NCBI GenBank assembly: GCA_035303945.1 | Contig: DATGQZ010000032.1 | Span: forward strand, 1 to 64,000 | DNA: 64,000 bases | Direction of reading: 5' to 3' | Source: DATGMS01 sp035303945 | Lineage (GTDB): Bacteria; Bacteroidota; Bacteroidia; Cytophagales; Cyclobacteriaceae | Shown here: positions 8,500 through 17,760 of the stretch, piece after piece | Layout of the letters: the number at the start of each line of letters is the position of its first letter | Position numbering within the stretch: the first letter of the stretch is position 1 | Position numbers and translations under genes: made by a program | The notes under the pieces: generated by a model | The model's database searches: none | The model's input: the letters and a program-made list of their open reading frames with translations, nothing else | What the model was told of the DNA's origin: nothing

Positions 8500-9966
8500 A
8501 TGCAAAAGCACCTGCTGCCCCTCGCCCTGCTGATATTTGTACTGGTTTCCTGCACGGGAAATACACCTAATGCTCCAGCTCTGTCTCCCGAACAACTCGA
8601 AGCAGCTTACCAAAAGTATAAAGAACCTAGCCTTAGCCATCGAAAATTTACGCATCAAGACATGCTCCCCTTAATTGAAAAGCGGTCGGAAAGATTTAAA
8701 AAGAAAGCATTGGGAGCGTCAATTCAAGGAAGGGAAATTTACCAGCTGGCTTATGGAGAAGGAACTACTACGGTGATGCTATGGTCACAAATGCATGGTA
8801 ATGAAAGTACGGCAACGATGGCGCTATTTGATCTTTTTAATTTTTTGGAAGGAGACAATGATGCCTTTGTCGGACTGAGAACACTGCTTAGGGAAACATT
8901 AGATCTGCGTTTTATCCCCATGGTGAACCCCGATGGAGCGGAAGTTTTTCAAAGGCGCAACAGCCTGGATATAGACCTCAACCGTGATGCCCTTCATGGA
9001 ACCACCTCAGAAGCCTCTATCCTAAAAGCCGCAAGAGAGGAATTTCAACCAGCCTTCGGTTTTAATCTCCATGATCAACAGATCTACTACAATGCAAAAG
9101 GGACTGCTAAACCTGCCACTATTTCTGTGTTGGCGCCCGCCTATAATGAAGGAAAGGACATCAATGACGTACGGAAAAAATCCATGCAGCTTATCGTGGG
9201 GATGAATCAGGTGCTGCAACAGGTTGTACCTGGACATGTAGGCAAATATGATGATGCCTTTGAGCCTCGCGCGTTTGGAGACAACTTCCAAAAATGGGGC
9301 ACCAGCACCATCTTGATCGAATCGGGCGGCTACCCAAATGATCCTGAAAAACAATTTATCCGTCAGTTGAACTTTATGATCATCCTAAATGCCCTTTATG
9401 AGATCGCAACGCAAAATTATCATCAGTACCAAGTGGAGGACTATTTTGCTATTCCTGACAATGACAACAAGTTGATGGATCTTATCATCAGAAAGGTACA
9501 AGTCGCACATCAGGAGCATCTTTTTGAGGTGGATCTGGGAATCAAGCAGCAGGAGGTTCGTATAGACAGCAGCTACAGGCTGAGCAGCTCCATCGTAGAC
9601 AAAGGAGACCTTTCCGTTTTTTATGGCTACAAAGAAATAGATGCTACCGGAATGGTATATGAAGAAGGTAAAATCTTCGAAAAAGCTTATGATACTGTTG
9701 ATGAGCTCAACGTGCAAGAGGCGCTAGAGCTATTAAAGGAAGGTTATCTCGCCGTCAGGGTAAATGGCGAAGAAAAAGGAAGGCTTCATCAGTTACCGCT
9801 AGTTGTTACCACAGATGAGAAAGCATATCGTACTGGCCATGAACTTGGCCGGCCAGCCAACTTTTTGCTACGAAAGGACAATGACCTGCTCTACGCCATT
9901 ATCAACGGCCATGTCATCAACCTAAAAAATCCGTCCTTGCAGTTTCCCCTGCAGTATGTATTCTGA
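8500..9966 (+). CDS. M14-family zinc carboxypeptidase, lipoprotein
   Basis: A 488-residue lipoprotein (lipobox LVSC, Cys18). The zinc site is H99-x-x-E102 in QMHGNEST and H191 in NLHDQQ; the substrate-binding NR pair is N161-R162 in DLNRD after NPDG; the general-base Glu is in ILIESGG (about residue 270). The catalytic domain covers about 50-310; the last 180 residues are an extra domain with no recognised motif. M14 enzymes remove C-terminal residues from peptides, and some cleave murein peptides. The divergent dipeptide epimerase suggests peptide salvage. It would be anchored facing the periplasm or cell surface. Confidence 0.88.
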   Translation: MQKHLLPLALLIFVLVSCTGNTPNAPALSPEQLEAAYQKYKEPSLSHRKFTHQDMLPLIEKRSERFKKKALGASIQGREIYQLAYGEGTTTVMLWSQMHGNESTATMALFDLFNFLEGDNDAFVGLRTLLRETLDLRFIPMVNPDGAEVFQRRNSLDIDLNRDALHGTTSEASILKAAREEFQPAFGFNLHDQQIYYNAKGTAKPATISVLAPAYNEGKDINDVRKKSMQLIVGMNQVLQQVVPGHVGKYDDAFEPRAFGDNFQKWGTSTILIESGGYPNDPEKQFIRQLNFMIILNALYEIATQNYHQYQVEDYFAIPDNDNKLMDLIIRKVQVAHQEHLFEVDLGIKQQEVRIDSSYRLSSSIVDKGDLSVFYGYKEIDATGMVYEEGKIFEKAYDTVDELNVQEALELLKEGYLAVRVNGEEKGRLHQLPLVVTTDEKAYRTGHELGRPANFLLRKDNDLLYAIINGHVINLKNPSLQFPLQYVF

Positions 9967-9975
9967 CGGCACAAG

Positions 9976-10347
9976 CTACAGCTGTAGTTTTCTCCTGTTT
10001 CTTCTTTTGAAGGCGCCTTTCTCCCGTTTGGCAGAAGCATAAAAGTTGTACACAAAATTAACCGCCAAGGTGGCTACGGTCAGTCCAGGAAAGAAAGAAG
10101 GAGCCATTTGCTTTACCCCAAGAAGAATAATCAAGGTTACCACCAGCACAATTTTAAAATGGGTATGGCTTTCAGGGTATTTTTTGCCGACTAAAACAAA
10201 ACTGATGATTTCAATTAGTACAATGGTGAAAATCAACAGTGTGAACATTTGATTGGGTCGCACATCGCCAAGGTAATACCAGGCAGCAAACCCTATGACC
10301 GCCACAAAAGACAAATAATGCAGGTAAGTATTGATTTTCTCTTTCAT
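9976..10347 (-). CDS. Small four-helix membrane protein, unknown function
   Basis: A 123-residue protein starting at the ATG 10345-10347 (MKEKINTYLHYL). An in-frame ATG 54 bases upstream would add a poor N-terminus. Four hydrophobic stretches are visible: LSFVAVIGFAAWYY, FTLLIFTIVLIEIISFVLV, IVLVVTLIILLG and GLTVATLAVNFVYNFY. The tail is very basic (KREKGAFKRRNRRK), which suggests a cytoplasmic C-terminus. It converges on the M14 gene with nine bases between stops. I do not recognise the family. Confidence 0.7.
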   Translation of the reverse strand: MKEKINTYLHYLSFVAVIGFAAWYYLGDVRPNQMFTLLIFTIVLIEIISFVLVGKKYPESHTHFKIVLVVTLIILLGVKQMAPSFFPGLTVATLAVNFVYNFYASAKREKGAFKRRNRRKLQL

Positions 10348-10504
10348 AATCAGCAGGATATATGGGAATGAACAGGGATACAGTGCTTTGGCACCATTCA
10401 CAAAATATAGCCATAACGCTGAACATTAACAACTTCAGTTGCTCTTTTGTAAGCTTTCTCAACATAACCAGCATCATGCATTTTACAAGTGCGTCTATTG
10501 CTAC

Positions 10505-12805
10505 CTAAGGCAACTGCAAACAATCTCTTTTTTGGAAAAAGCCATAGCCATAGCTGACGCATATAGTTTCTCCCTTTTCGACACTGAGCAGCTGCCCATC
10601 AACCTTTACATTATTGCCATCCCATGTAATCTTTTTCCTCAAACTATCAGAATAAGCTCCCGTTTCCTTTAACGCAACGTCAATAGAGACTCCACGTGAA
10701 TTACTCAATTGCACCGTAGCGGTTTCCTCTTTTTCGGGATAGAAGTTAATAGCTGCAGTGAGTAGTATTGTCAGCTTATCCTTTGCTCCCATATTCAACG
10801 ATATGGACGTATAGTAATTGGCTAAATAAGCCATGCTGGTATTGAAGGCGGTATTAAATTGTACCCAGCCCTCTGTCCAACCTAGATTTCCCACCTCAGG
10901 TTGGTTGGGATAGTGAAAAGATTTGGGAGAGCCGTCGAAGACGAACCTAACCTCCTCCAAAAGCCCTATACCACCCTGATGCCGGTTGTACCAGCCCATA
11001 TCCACCCCTTCAATTTCTTCAGGTCCGTTGTGTGAAAAATGCCTTCCAACGGGATTCCTGCCAAAAGCATTGTCTATATGTGACCAAACTAGCAGTTCCA
11101 ACCGATCTACCACGTTTGATCCCTCCAGCACAGTCATTGCGGCTAAGGCGGCAGCTGGAAAGCCCAAAATATTTCCTGTTTCATTCCAGCTCGGAGGCGT
11201 CCACTCTTCCTCTGAATATTTTCTAAAATCCCAGAAATTGTTTGACCTGCTCAAGGCAATCATGGTCCATTCTTCTACTTTTTCCTTTACTCTTGGAGGC
11301 GCTTGATCCGGATATTCATGAAAGAAATAGGCAAAAGCCCGCATCGTGATGTGTTCGGACATCCGCTGCCCCTTTGTTGTCATGGGATCGTTCCAATCGA
11401 GATGGTCTATCATCCATTCCATCTGCCGATAGGCCGCCTCAAAATATTTCTCCGCATCCGCCTCTCCTTGTCGTCTTGCCACCTCGTACATCATCAAATT
11501 CGGTATCACCGAATGTCCCGGAGGCAACTCGCCTTTGGTGGTGCCCAACCGTGTCTTTAACTCCAGCAAATTATGCTCAGGACTAAGGTCATATTGTGAA
11601 GTGGAATGCGGAGAAACGGTTGGCTTTTCCCACTTTTCCTTAAGGTACTGGTATACGGTATCAAAGTTTTGCTGTGGTAACCACTTATTGAGGTATGGCC
11701 AAGCGTAAAGAAAGTGGGCTAATTCTGCTTTCTGCATCTCGTGATCCAGCTGCTGAGAAATTTTAATATCAACATCCCAATGAATCAGCTGGATGATGTC
11801 GGGACTATTAGGACGGAAGGGCAACAAAGCTCCCCATAAACCTGTGTAAGCTTCTGGAAAGGAGGCATTGGAGACGTATTGTAGTGTTTGCTCCATCCGC
11901 TCAAAAGCTACCGGATTTGACAAATACAAGGCTATCATGCTCTGCAATGCCCAATTGAAAAAGTCGCCATCCCTCCATTCCCATGATAAGGGACGAATCA
12001 AATGCGTCGTCCCCACATACTGCCTTGCACCCGCCATAAAATCGATCAGATTGCGGTATGTCACCCTTTCCAACCAATTGGGCCCAATCCTAAAAGGATA
12101 AGAAGTCTCCCCATCAGCCACTATTATAAATTGTTGTGAGCTCTGCGGGTTGAAATCTGAAAAATCACCCAATCCTCCCTTGATTAGACCCTCGTAAACA
12201 ACCTGCCCCTCCTCGACTGTCTTAACTACGAATGCTGTAGGATCCCGCATTCTGGCCGCTGTAAATCGTTTGGGGCGGCCAAGGTTAAAGCCACTTTGAT
12301 TTAGAAGTATAGCTTTGGGTGTTGTGGCTAACGTATCCACATAGGCTTGCCCAAAGATTTGCAACTCTACAATACTGACGCCCTTTTCCTCGGTGGAGAA
12401 TCGTATGCGATCTGACAAAAGGGGCGTTTCTAACCGAATGTCGATCTCTTTTTGTTGATTGCCACCTATCTCCCTTACATTTCGCCAGGTGCCATTCAGC
12501 ATGGTCTGTATTCGAAAAGCTTTAATGGCTTGTTGGTCTGCTTTAATTTGTATTTGGTGAATCTCGGTAGCACCAGGCAATTTCACCATCAGCCAAGCCA
12601 GCGAATCTTTCTCAGCGCTTTTCCAACTACTGGACTTCCCATCAATTGCATTTGCCGGTTCAAATCCCGGGGAATGGCTACTTGCCGAAGCAGAACCGGT
12701 TAAGGCAAGGTTGTTTGGCTGTTGGGAATAGCCCGCTATAGCGACCATACACCAGATCATACAAAGAGCATTTACGAGCCTATAGGGGAGATTTCGAGAT
12801 ACCAT
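10505..12805 (-). CDS. Secreted GH9-like protein with N-terminal discoidin (F5/8C) domain
   Basis: A 766-residue secreted protein, last gene of the large minus-strand locus. After a signal peptide (cleavage near YSQ-QP) a discoidin-like domain spans about 30-150 (NLALTGSASASS... NAIDGKSSSWKS). Next comes an immunoglobulin-like segment (about 165-260, ILLNQSGFNLGRPKRF... YPFRIGPNW) like the one preceding GH9 catalytic domains. The rest is helical, and near residue 600 SHIDNAFGRNPVGRHF resembles the conserved GH9 L-G-x-N-P-x-G signature. GH9 enzymes cleave beta-glucans, but catalytic Asp and Glu could not be assigned, so the substrate is open. It follows the 867-residue protein gene by 45 bases. 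Confidence 0.65.
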   Translation of the reverse strand: MVSRNLPYRLVNALCMIWCMVAIAGYSQQPNNLALTGSASASSHSPGFEPANAIDGKSSSWKSAEKDSLAWLMVKLPGATEIHQIQIKADQQAIKAFRIQTMLNGTWRNVREIGGNQQKEIDIRLETPLLSDRIRFSTEEKGVSIVELQIFGQAYVDTLATTPKAILLNQSGFNLGRPKRFTAARMRDPTAFVVKTVEEGQVVYEGLIKGGLGDFSDFNPQSSQQFIIVADGETSYPFRIGPNWLERVTYRNLIDFMAGARQYVGTTHLIRPLSWEWRDGDFFNWALQSMIALYLSNPVAFERMEQTLQYVSNASFPEAYTGLWGALLPFRPNSPDIIQLIHWDVDIKISQQLDHEMQKAELAHFLYAWPYLNKWLPQQNFDTVYQYLKEKWEKPTVSPHSTSQYDLSPEHNLLELKTRLGTTKGELPPGHSVIPNLMMYEVARRQGEADAEKYFEAAYRQMEWMIDHLDWNDPMTTKGQRMSEHITMRAFAYFFHEYPDQAPPRVKEKVEEWTMIALSRSNNFWDFRKYSEEEWTPPSWNETGNILGFPAAALAAMTVLEGSNVVDRLELLVWSHIDNAFGRNPVGRHFSHNGPEEIEGVDMGWYNRHQGGIGLLEEVRFVFDGSPKSFHYPNQPEVGNLGWTEGWVQFNTAFNTSMAYLANYYTSISLNMGAKDKLTILLTAAINFYPEKEETATVQLSNSRGVSIDVALKETGAYSDSLRKKITWDGNNVKVDGQLLSVEKGETICVSYGYGFFQKRDCLQLP

Positions 12806-12850
12806 TATGAAGTTTTCAGGTTTAAACTTGGAGAGCTGTTGAGAAGGTTA

Positions 12851-15454
12851 TTATTGATCAACGTGCAACTCAATAACTGCCAATCCATAAGCGGGTACAG
12901 AAACCCTCCAGTTCCCTTCTGAAGAAAACGTCTTCTCCACAGTACCGTCTGGCCTCAATACCTTCACTGCTTTAGGTAATTTATTTTTCAGCACTTTGGA
13001 CACATCTACACTGACCATACTCTCTTGTGGATCCTTGTGCTGGTTTAATAGTACAATCGACAACGTAGAATCCTCTACAGCTTGAGCTACCATATATTCT
13101 ATGGCCGGATTATTCAACTTCACTCCTTCCGGGAAAATCTTCAAATTAGCCTTTTTCCCAAAAATACTTCCTGGTTCAAACCCATAGCTTTGATGAGGTC
13201 CCACTTTAGGGGTGACAAAGCCTCGGGGGAAACTGATTTTTCCCTTGGAACGAAGTTCGACCTCAGCCATAATATAGTCTGTAATCCAGCCGATCTGCCA
13301 CCAAGCATGGTGTGGGAAAGGTCCAGATCCAGCATCCATCGCACGCCAATAATAGGAGGCAACCCCTGTCTTCTGATTGACAAACGCATGGCGGCCTATA
13401 GCGGCGGATCGTGCCATATCAGCAAATAGCTTGTTTCCGGTGAGGGCGTACATTCTGATAAACATCCCCGCATGGCTTGCCAACAGAATGGGGCCGTGGC
13501 TATTGGCTGAGCCAATAGTACCCCCGTGCTCAAAACTCAATCCTGCTTGTGAAATTTCCCAATCCTCCAGCTGCTTCCCGTTGACTGTCTTCGGGCTTTG
13601 GTTGGCAACGGGATGGGTATAAATATGCGTGGTATAAATGCTAGCAGCTTGTATGGCGGCTTGTTTGTATTTATTCTCCTGCGTAATATCGTATAAATCA
13701 AGATACGCTTGGGCAGTTTGTGCTGTGGCAAAATCTGGTACATACCTTACGTCACCGCAAACGCCAAGAAAGCAGCCTTTTTCTACGCCGTTTTCCAGAT
13801 ACCAGTCGGCTCCTTTTATCGCAGCTTGCAAATACTTCTCATCCTCAAGGATCCTATAGGCTACTAACAAGCCATAAAAGGTCGCTCGGAAATCCTTTAG
13901 CTCAGGAAACAATACCTCACCCTTACGGTTAAAGGCCACTGACCAGCTACCGTCTTTATTTTGCCACCGCAACAAAAGCTCAGCGCCTAATCTAAGTCTT
14001 TCCCGAAGCTCTGCATTCTCCTTCTCAAATAGTAATATATTACCCATATCCAACATGATGTAATACGTTAGGGCGATAGGCTCCACCATATCTCCCCATT
14101 CTTCCACAAATTTTTTGGACTTGGAAAGATAGTATTGACCTATAGCTGCCCCCTTAAAAAACCCTTCTTCTACCTGTTGTTGGGCGAGCTTGAAGTTTAG
14201 GGCATAGGGTAAAATGTCATTATTCAGCTGTGGGTCGCCGGTGGCATACGCCAGCATCCACATGGCACCGTAGTCTGCGTTTTTCATGGCGTCCTTGTCA
14301 GCTCCCACTACTCCGCCCAGATAGGCTTGGGCACCTATCTGTTTTCCCTGAAATTCTTCCACCCTCCACAACGAAGTGGTTGGTTCGGTTAAGTAGCCAT
14401 GCATGATCTCAATTCGCTTGCTCAATGACTGTTTGTTCTGTCTTAATTTCACACTATGGTCAAACTCGTAAATGTCATAAATAACATGATTTAACATGCT
14501 GAACCAATCTTTGTCCTGCAAACTAAACCTCACAGAAAAGCTCAGCTGATCACCCTTTTTTATCGCCGAAAGCGTCTCTCCCAGCACCGGATAATATAGC
14601 GTGGGGCTGAGTTGACCATCGCGCCGCATATGTGACAGTCCCAATTGCCAGCGATCATGGGTATTTTCATCACTTCTCCATGGATCCCGAGCCAAACTGG
14701 GATCGGGAATGGCTGCAGCTGTGAATCCTTGGGTGGAAGCCACCATTGGACTAAGAGTACTTGCGGTAGTTTCGCTGAACACAACAGGACGCTGGGGTAT
14801 GCCATTTCCATAGGCATAGGCAGTACTGAAATCTTCGCCAAAGTGATTGCCATGGAAGTATCCCGGTACCGTTGCCCAAGCTAATTCCGCTTCCGGCACT
14901 ACCAACAACGTAGGACTTGCAAAAGAATAATAAGCATCTTGTTTGATATCTATGGTTTGGGTGATGATGATGTCTTGTAGATAAATGCTATCCAATTCCC
15001 ATGTCGTCTTGACAATGCAAAAAGCGTTTTCCTCTTCAAAAAGAATTTTCTGTTCATTAAGGCGTCGGGCCTCAGCAGGAAAATAACGATATTCCTCACC
15101 CGCGGTGTTGAGTGCCACATGTGTAGTCCGCTTGTCCCATGTAGCTAGCAAGTATTTGTACTCCTCTCCTGGAAAGGGATCATGATGTATAGTTAAAATC
15201 CGTTCCTCGGCTTTTTCGGCAGGCTTTTCAGAAGCCATTATATATGTATACTCTCCTGATGGATGGGAAACCTCCACCCAACGGTTTCGCTTCTTAAAAG
15301 AAAGAGTTTGAATTTTATATCCCTCAGAACTTTTTTCCCATTTGATTTTGATGTTCTCATTTTCCAAAAGAAGTTGCTCCTGTGCCAGCGATTCAATTCT
15401 ACACAGACAACTGATCATTATCCATAATGCAAGTACACGCATAGGTTCTATCAT
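12851..15454 (-). CDS. Large secreted alpha/alpha-toroid-like protein, putative glycan-active
   Basis: An 867-residue protein with a signal peptide (ALWIMISCLC... near SLA-QE); either M1 or M5 (15442) could be the start. Residues about 30-330 look beta-rich (strands such as VEVSHPSGEYTYIM). Residues about 390-730 carry helix-pair repeats with aromatic and Gly turns (LLRWQNKDGSWSVAF, GADWYLENGVEKG, FPHHAWWQIGWITDY), like the toroid of many lyases and glycosidases. A C-terminal beta domain ends with VPAYGLAVIELHV. This layout resembles polysaccharide lyases and GH families, but I cannot place it. Similar proteins are sometimes labelled glycerophosphodiester phosphodiesterase; no such active site is visible. 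It lies 16 bases after the FAD oxidoreductase gene. Confidence 0.6.
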   Translation of the reverse strand: MIEPMRVLALWIMISCLCRIESLAQEQLLLENENIKIKWEKSSEGYKIQTLSFKKRNRWVEVSHPSGEYTYIMASEKPAEKAEERILTIHHDPFPGEEYKYLLATWDKRTTHVALNTAGEEYRYFPAEARRLNEQKILFEEENAFCIVKTTWELDSIYLQDIIITQTIDIKQDAYYSFASPTLLVVPEAELAWATVPGYFHGNHFGEDFSTAYAYGNGIPQRPVVFSETTASTLSPMVASTQGFTAAAIPDPSLARDPWRSDENTHDRWQLGLSHMRRDGQLSPTLYYPVLGETLSAIKKGDQLSFSVRFSLQDKDWFSMLNHVIYDIYEFDHSVKLRQNKQSLSKRIEIMHGYLTEPTTSLWRVEEFQGKQIGAQAYLGGVVGADKDAMKNADYGAMWMLAYATGDPQLNNDILPYALNFKLAQQQVEEGFFKGAAIGQYYLSKSKKFVEEWGDMVEPIALTYYIMLDMGNILLFEKENAELRERLRLGAELLLRWQNKDGSWSVAFNRKGEVLFPELKDFRATFYGLLVAYRILEDEKYLQAAIKGADWYLENGVEKGCFLGVCGDVRYVPDFATAQTAQAYLDLYDITQENKYKQAAIQAASIYTTHIYTHPVANQSPKTVNGKQLEDWEISQAGLSFEHGGTIGSANSHGPILLASHAGMFIRMYALTGNKLFADMARSAAIGRHAFVNQKTGVASYYWRAMDAGSGPFPHHAWWQIGWITDYIMAEVELRSKGKISFPRGFVTPKVGPHQSYGFEPGSIFGKKANLKIFPEGVKLNNPAIEYMVAQAVEDSTLSIVLLNQHKDPQESMVSVDVSKVLKNKLPKAVKVLRPDGTVEKTFSSEGNWRVSVPAYGLAVIELHVDQ

Positions 15455-15470
15455 TTAGGTTTTATTGTAA

Positions 15471-17750
15471 TCAATAACATACAAGGCCAAACAACGCTGC
15501 CGGAACTCCCGCCACTGGATCCAGTTCGACACGGATTTTTTTTGTCACTTCTCCTTGTTTGAAATGTATCAAATTGAGTGACTGGTGGTTGGTTGTCGCT
15601 TCATAGAGAATTTGGTCGCTGTCGTTTTTGATCCTAAAGGATTTGATGCAGAAGGGCATTTCAGCTTCCGGATGCCCGAGAAGTGTAGATTCCAAGGGGT
15701 GGTCAAAATCTGTGTCAAAATAAAGGCTTAGTGTATGGATGGTCACTGGATGTTCCCATCTCAATTCTAGACTGGGTTGCGGATCATCAAGCGCAGCAAG
15801 CCAGGCATTGGGCTGCAGATAAGGTCTAAAGCATCCGTTCAGCAGGTTCTCTTTGCCAAAAACCTGCAGCGGAACTTCTAGTTCAAACGCAACATTATGT
15901 CCGTTGGGACGTCTTTCCGGCACCCAGAATTCAAAGCTATCGATGCCAATGTGGGGAGGGGGTGATTGTAAACTGCTGGTGGCCACCGCCTTGTTGTATT
16001 TGTTAAATACACTCAATACACCGGTAAGCCTGGAATGGCTGCATTGCACCTCAACCTCATCATGTGCCATCATGCAGACAAATATATATTGTGCCTGATC
16101 AAGATGGCTTTGAAAGTTCAATGTGTAATATTCCTCTCCTCCTTTGACCGCTACAGTAAGGTGTTCAAGCAGCTGATCGGGGGTGTAGTTTCCGAGCCTT
16201 TCGCTTTTCCGTAGTTCTATGTTGAGGGTTGTGTTTTTTTTTGCCCGCAGCTTTAGGTTGACTGCAGGTACTTTACCCGGCTGCAGGGGCAGCAGTTGGG
16301 CCATAGAAAAGTCCAGTTTTCTCCAAGGCCCGTCAAAAGGCAGCCTTTTGAGGGTGTATTCGCTGGACACATAGAGGCTTGCCTTTTCCGCCAAATTGCG
16401 GTTGGTTTTCAACTTCACCTTCGGCAAATACTGTCCCCCCGCGATCAGCAGCTCTTGCAATTGCTCGATCCAAGGAGAGCCGGCAAGGTCCCTTGGGTAT
16501 ACATGATGCTCGATGCAAAGTTTGGCGGCTATGGCCACCGCCTGGCTGTTGTGGGCGCAGGTAGCCATCACTCGAGTGGATCCAAAAGCTACGTGGCTGG
16601 CACTAATGAGCCGTCCACCCAAAAACAGATTTTTAATATGCTTACTGTACATGGTGCGATAAGGAATTTGATACACTCCTTTGGAATGCCATTGCGTACA
16701 GCCGGGTTGCTCGCTGTACACCCCATCGGCAGGATGTAGATCTAAAGCCCAGCCTCCGAAAGACACCGCATCCGGATGTTCCCGTTGCTCGACCACGTCC
16801 TTTTGCGTCAGCATATAATCCCCTTCAAAGCGTCTGCTTTCCCTTTTACCTGGTATAGTGCCCAGCCATTCCAAGCTGAGGTTTTCTACATCCTCATAGG
16901 CTCCCGAATTCTTGACATGGTTCCAGATGCCATACACAATTCTCCAAAGCTCCCATTTGATATCTTCACTTTCGTGAATGGTATCTTTTCTTCCCCCATA
17001 TTCAACCCACCAAAGCCTACAGCCGTCTTCTTTTAGATTGAAAGTCTTAAATCTTGGAAGTGATGCAATATCCATTTTTGCAAAGGCTGGGGGAATAAAT
17101 CTGACCGGTTTGCCGGTATCCTTGCTGTAGAAGTAGAGCGAGTGACCTAAAAGCTCTCCATAACCCTTGTCAGGAGCAAAATTTTCGTCAAATTCATCCG
17201 ATTGTTCTGCTCCCATTCTAAAGGCGGCTCCTGCTAAAAATCCTACAATCCCATCGCCTGATGCATCCACGAAATATGGTGCCTGCAGCTGATAGGTGGT
17301 GGAGTTCTGGCTACAAAAAGCCTTAACCAGCTTGATCTCATCTTCTGCGGTTTTTTCCAACTCATACACCGCTGTGTTGAGCAATAAGCGGATGTTCCCT
17401 TCATGGTTAACTTTCTCAAGCAACAGTGCATCTAAAATCAATGGATTGCCTTCAGGATTTCGATAGACATTTTCCAATAAGATTTCATCTATCACTCCTC
17501 CTTCCCTAGCCCAGCGATTGTTGTTACCCATATGGGAAGTAGCGCCCAATATCCACAGCCTAACTTCAGAGGAGGCATTGCCTCCCAAGACAGGCCTGTC
17601 CTGAACCAAAACGACCTGCAAACCCGCCCGCGCCGCCGTAATGGCACAGCATGTTCCCGCCATTCCGCCGCCAACAATCACCAGATCCGAATGAATATCT
17701 TCTTGCCGTAATTTTCTTGCCCCGTTCACAGGCCCTTCTTTTTTGATCAT
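15471..17750 (-). CDS. FAD-dependent oxidoreductase (FAD_oxidored/PF12831 type), no signal peptide
   Basis: A 759-residue flavoprotein. The start chosen is ATG 17748-17750 (MIKKEGPVNG), 10 bases after the symporter stop; upstream starts would overlap that gene. The FAD-binding Rossmann motif is VIVGGGMAGTCCAITAARAG (G27-G28-G29), followed by DRPVLGGNASSEVR, the hallmark of this family. GKRESRRFEGDYMLTQ and a second FAD-site segment (LFLGGRLISASHVAFGSTRV) follow. The last 250 residues form an extra beta-rich domain. No export signal is visible, unlike its relative at 27990-29786, so it should be cytoplasmic and may act on the imported product of the SSS symporter. Electron acceptor and substrate are unknown. 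Confidence 0.85.
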   Translation of the reverse strand: MIKKEGPVNGARKLRQEDIHSDLVIVGGGMAGTCCAITAARAGLQVVLVQDRPVLGGNASSEVRLWILGATSHMGNNNRWAREGGVIDEILLENVYRNPEGNPLILDALLLEKVNHEGNIRLLLNTAVYELEKTAEDEIKLVKAFCSQNSTTYQLQAPYFVDASGDGIVGFLAGAAFRMGAEQSDEFDENFAPDKGYGELLGHSLYFYSKDTGKPVRFIPPAFAKMDIASLPRFKTFNLKEDGCRLWWVEYGGRKDTIHESEDIKWELWRIVYGIWNHVKNSGAYEDVENLSLEWLGTIPGKRESRRFEGDYMLTQKDVVEQREHPDAVSFGGWALDLHPADGVYSEQPGCTQWHSKGVYQIPYRTMYSKHIKNLFLGGRLISASHVAFGSTRVMATCAHNSQAVAIAAKLCIEHHVYPRDLAGSPWIEQLQELLIAGGQYLPKVKLKTNRNLAEKASLYVSSEYTLKRLPFDGPWRKLDFSMAQLLPLQPGKVPAVNLKLRAKKNTTLNIELRKSERLGNYTPDQLLEHLTVAVKGGEEYYTLNFQSHLDQAQYIFVCMMAHDEVEVQCSHSRLTGVLSVFNKYNKAVATSSLQSPPPHIGIDSFEFWVPERRPNGHNVAFELEVPLQVFGKENLLNGCFRPYLQPNAWLAALDDPQPSLELRWEHPVTIHTLSLYFDTDFDHPLESTLLGHPEAEMPFCIKSFRIKNDSDQILYEATTNHQSLNLIHFKQGEVTKKIRVELDPVAGVPAALFGLVCY

Positions 17751-17760
17751 GTAATAAGTG

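Noticed and set aside
10211..10477. Minus-strand 88-residue frame near 10.3 kb
   Set aside because: It overlaps the small membrane protein gene in another frame and has an unlikely Cys-rich composition.
12851..15454. Glycerophosphodiester phosphodiesterase
   Set aside because: No H-R-G/E-N-T type active-site motif of that family is present.
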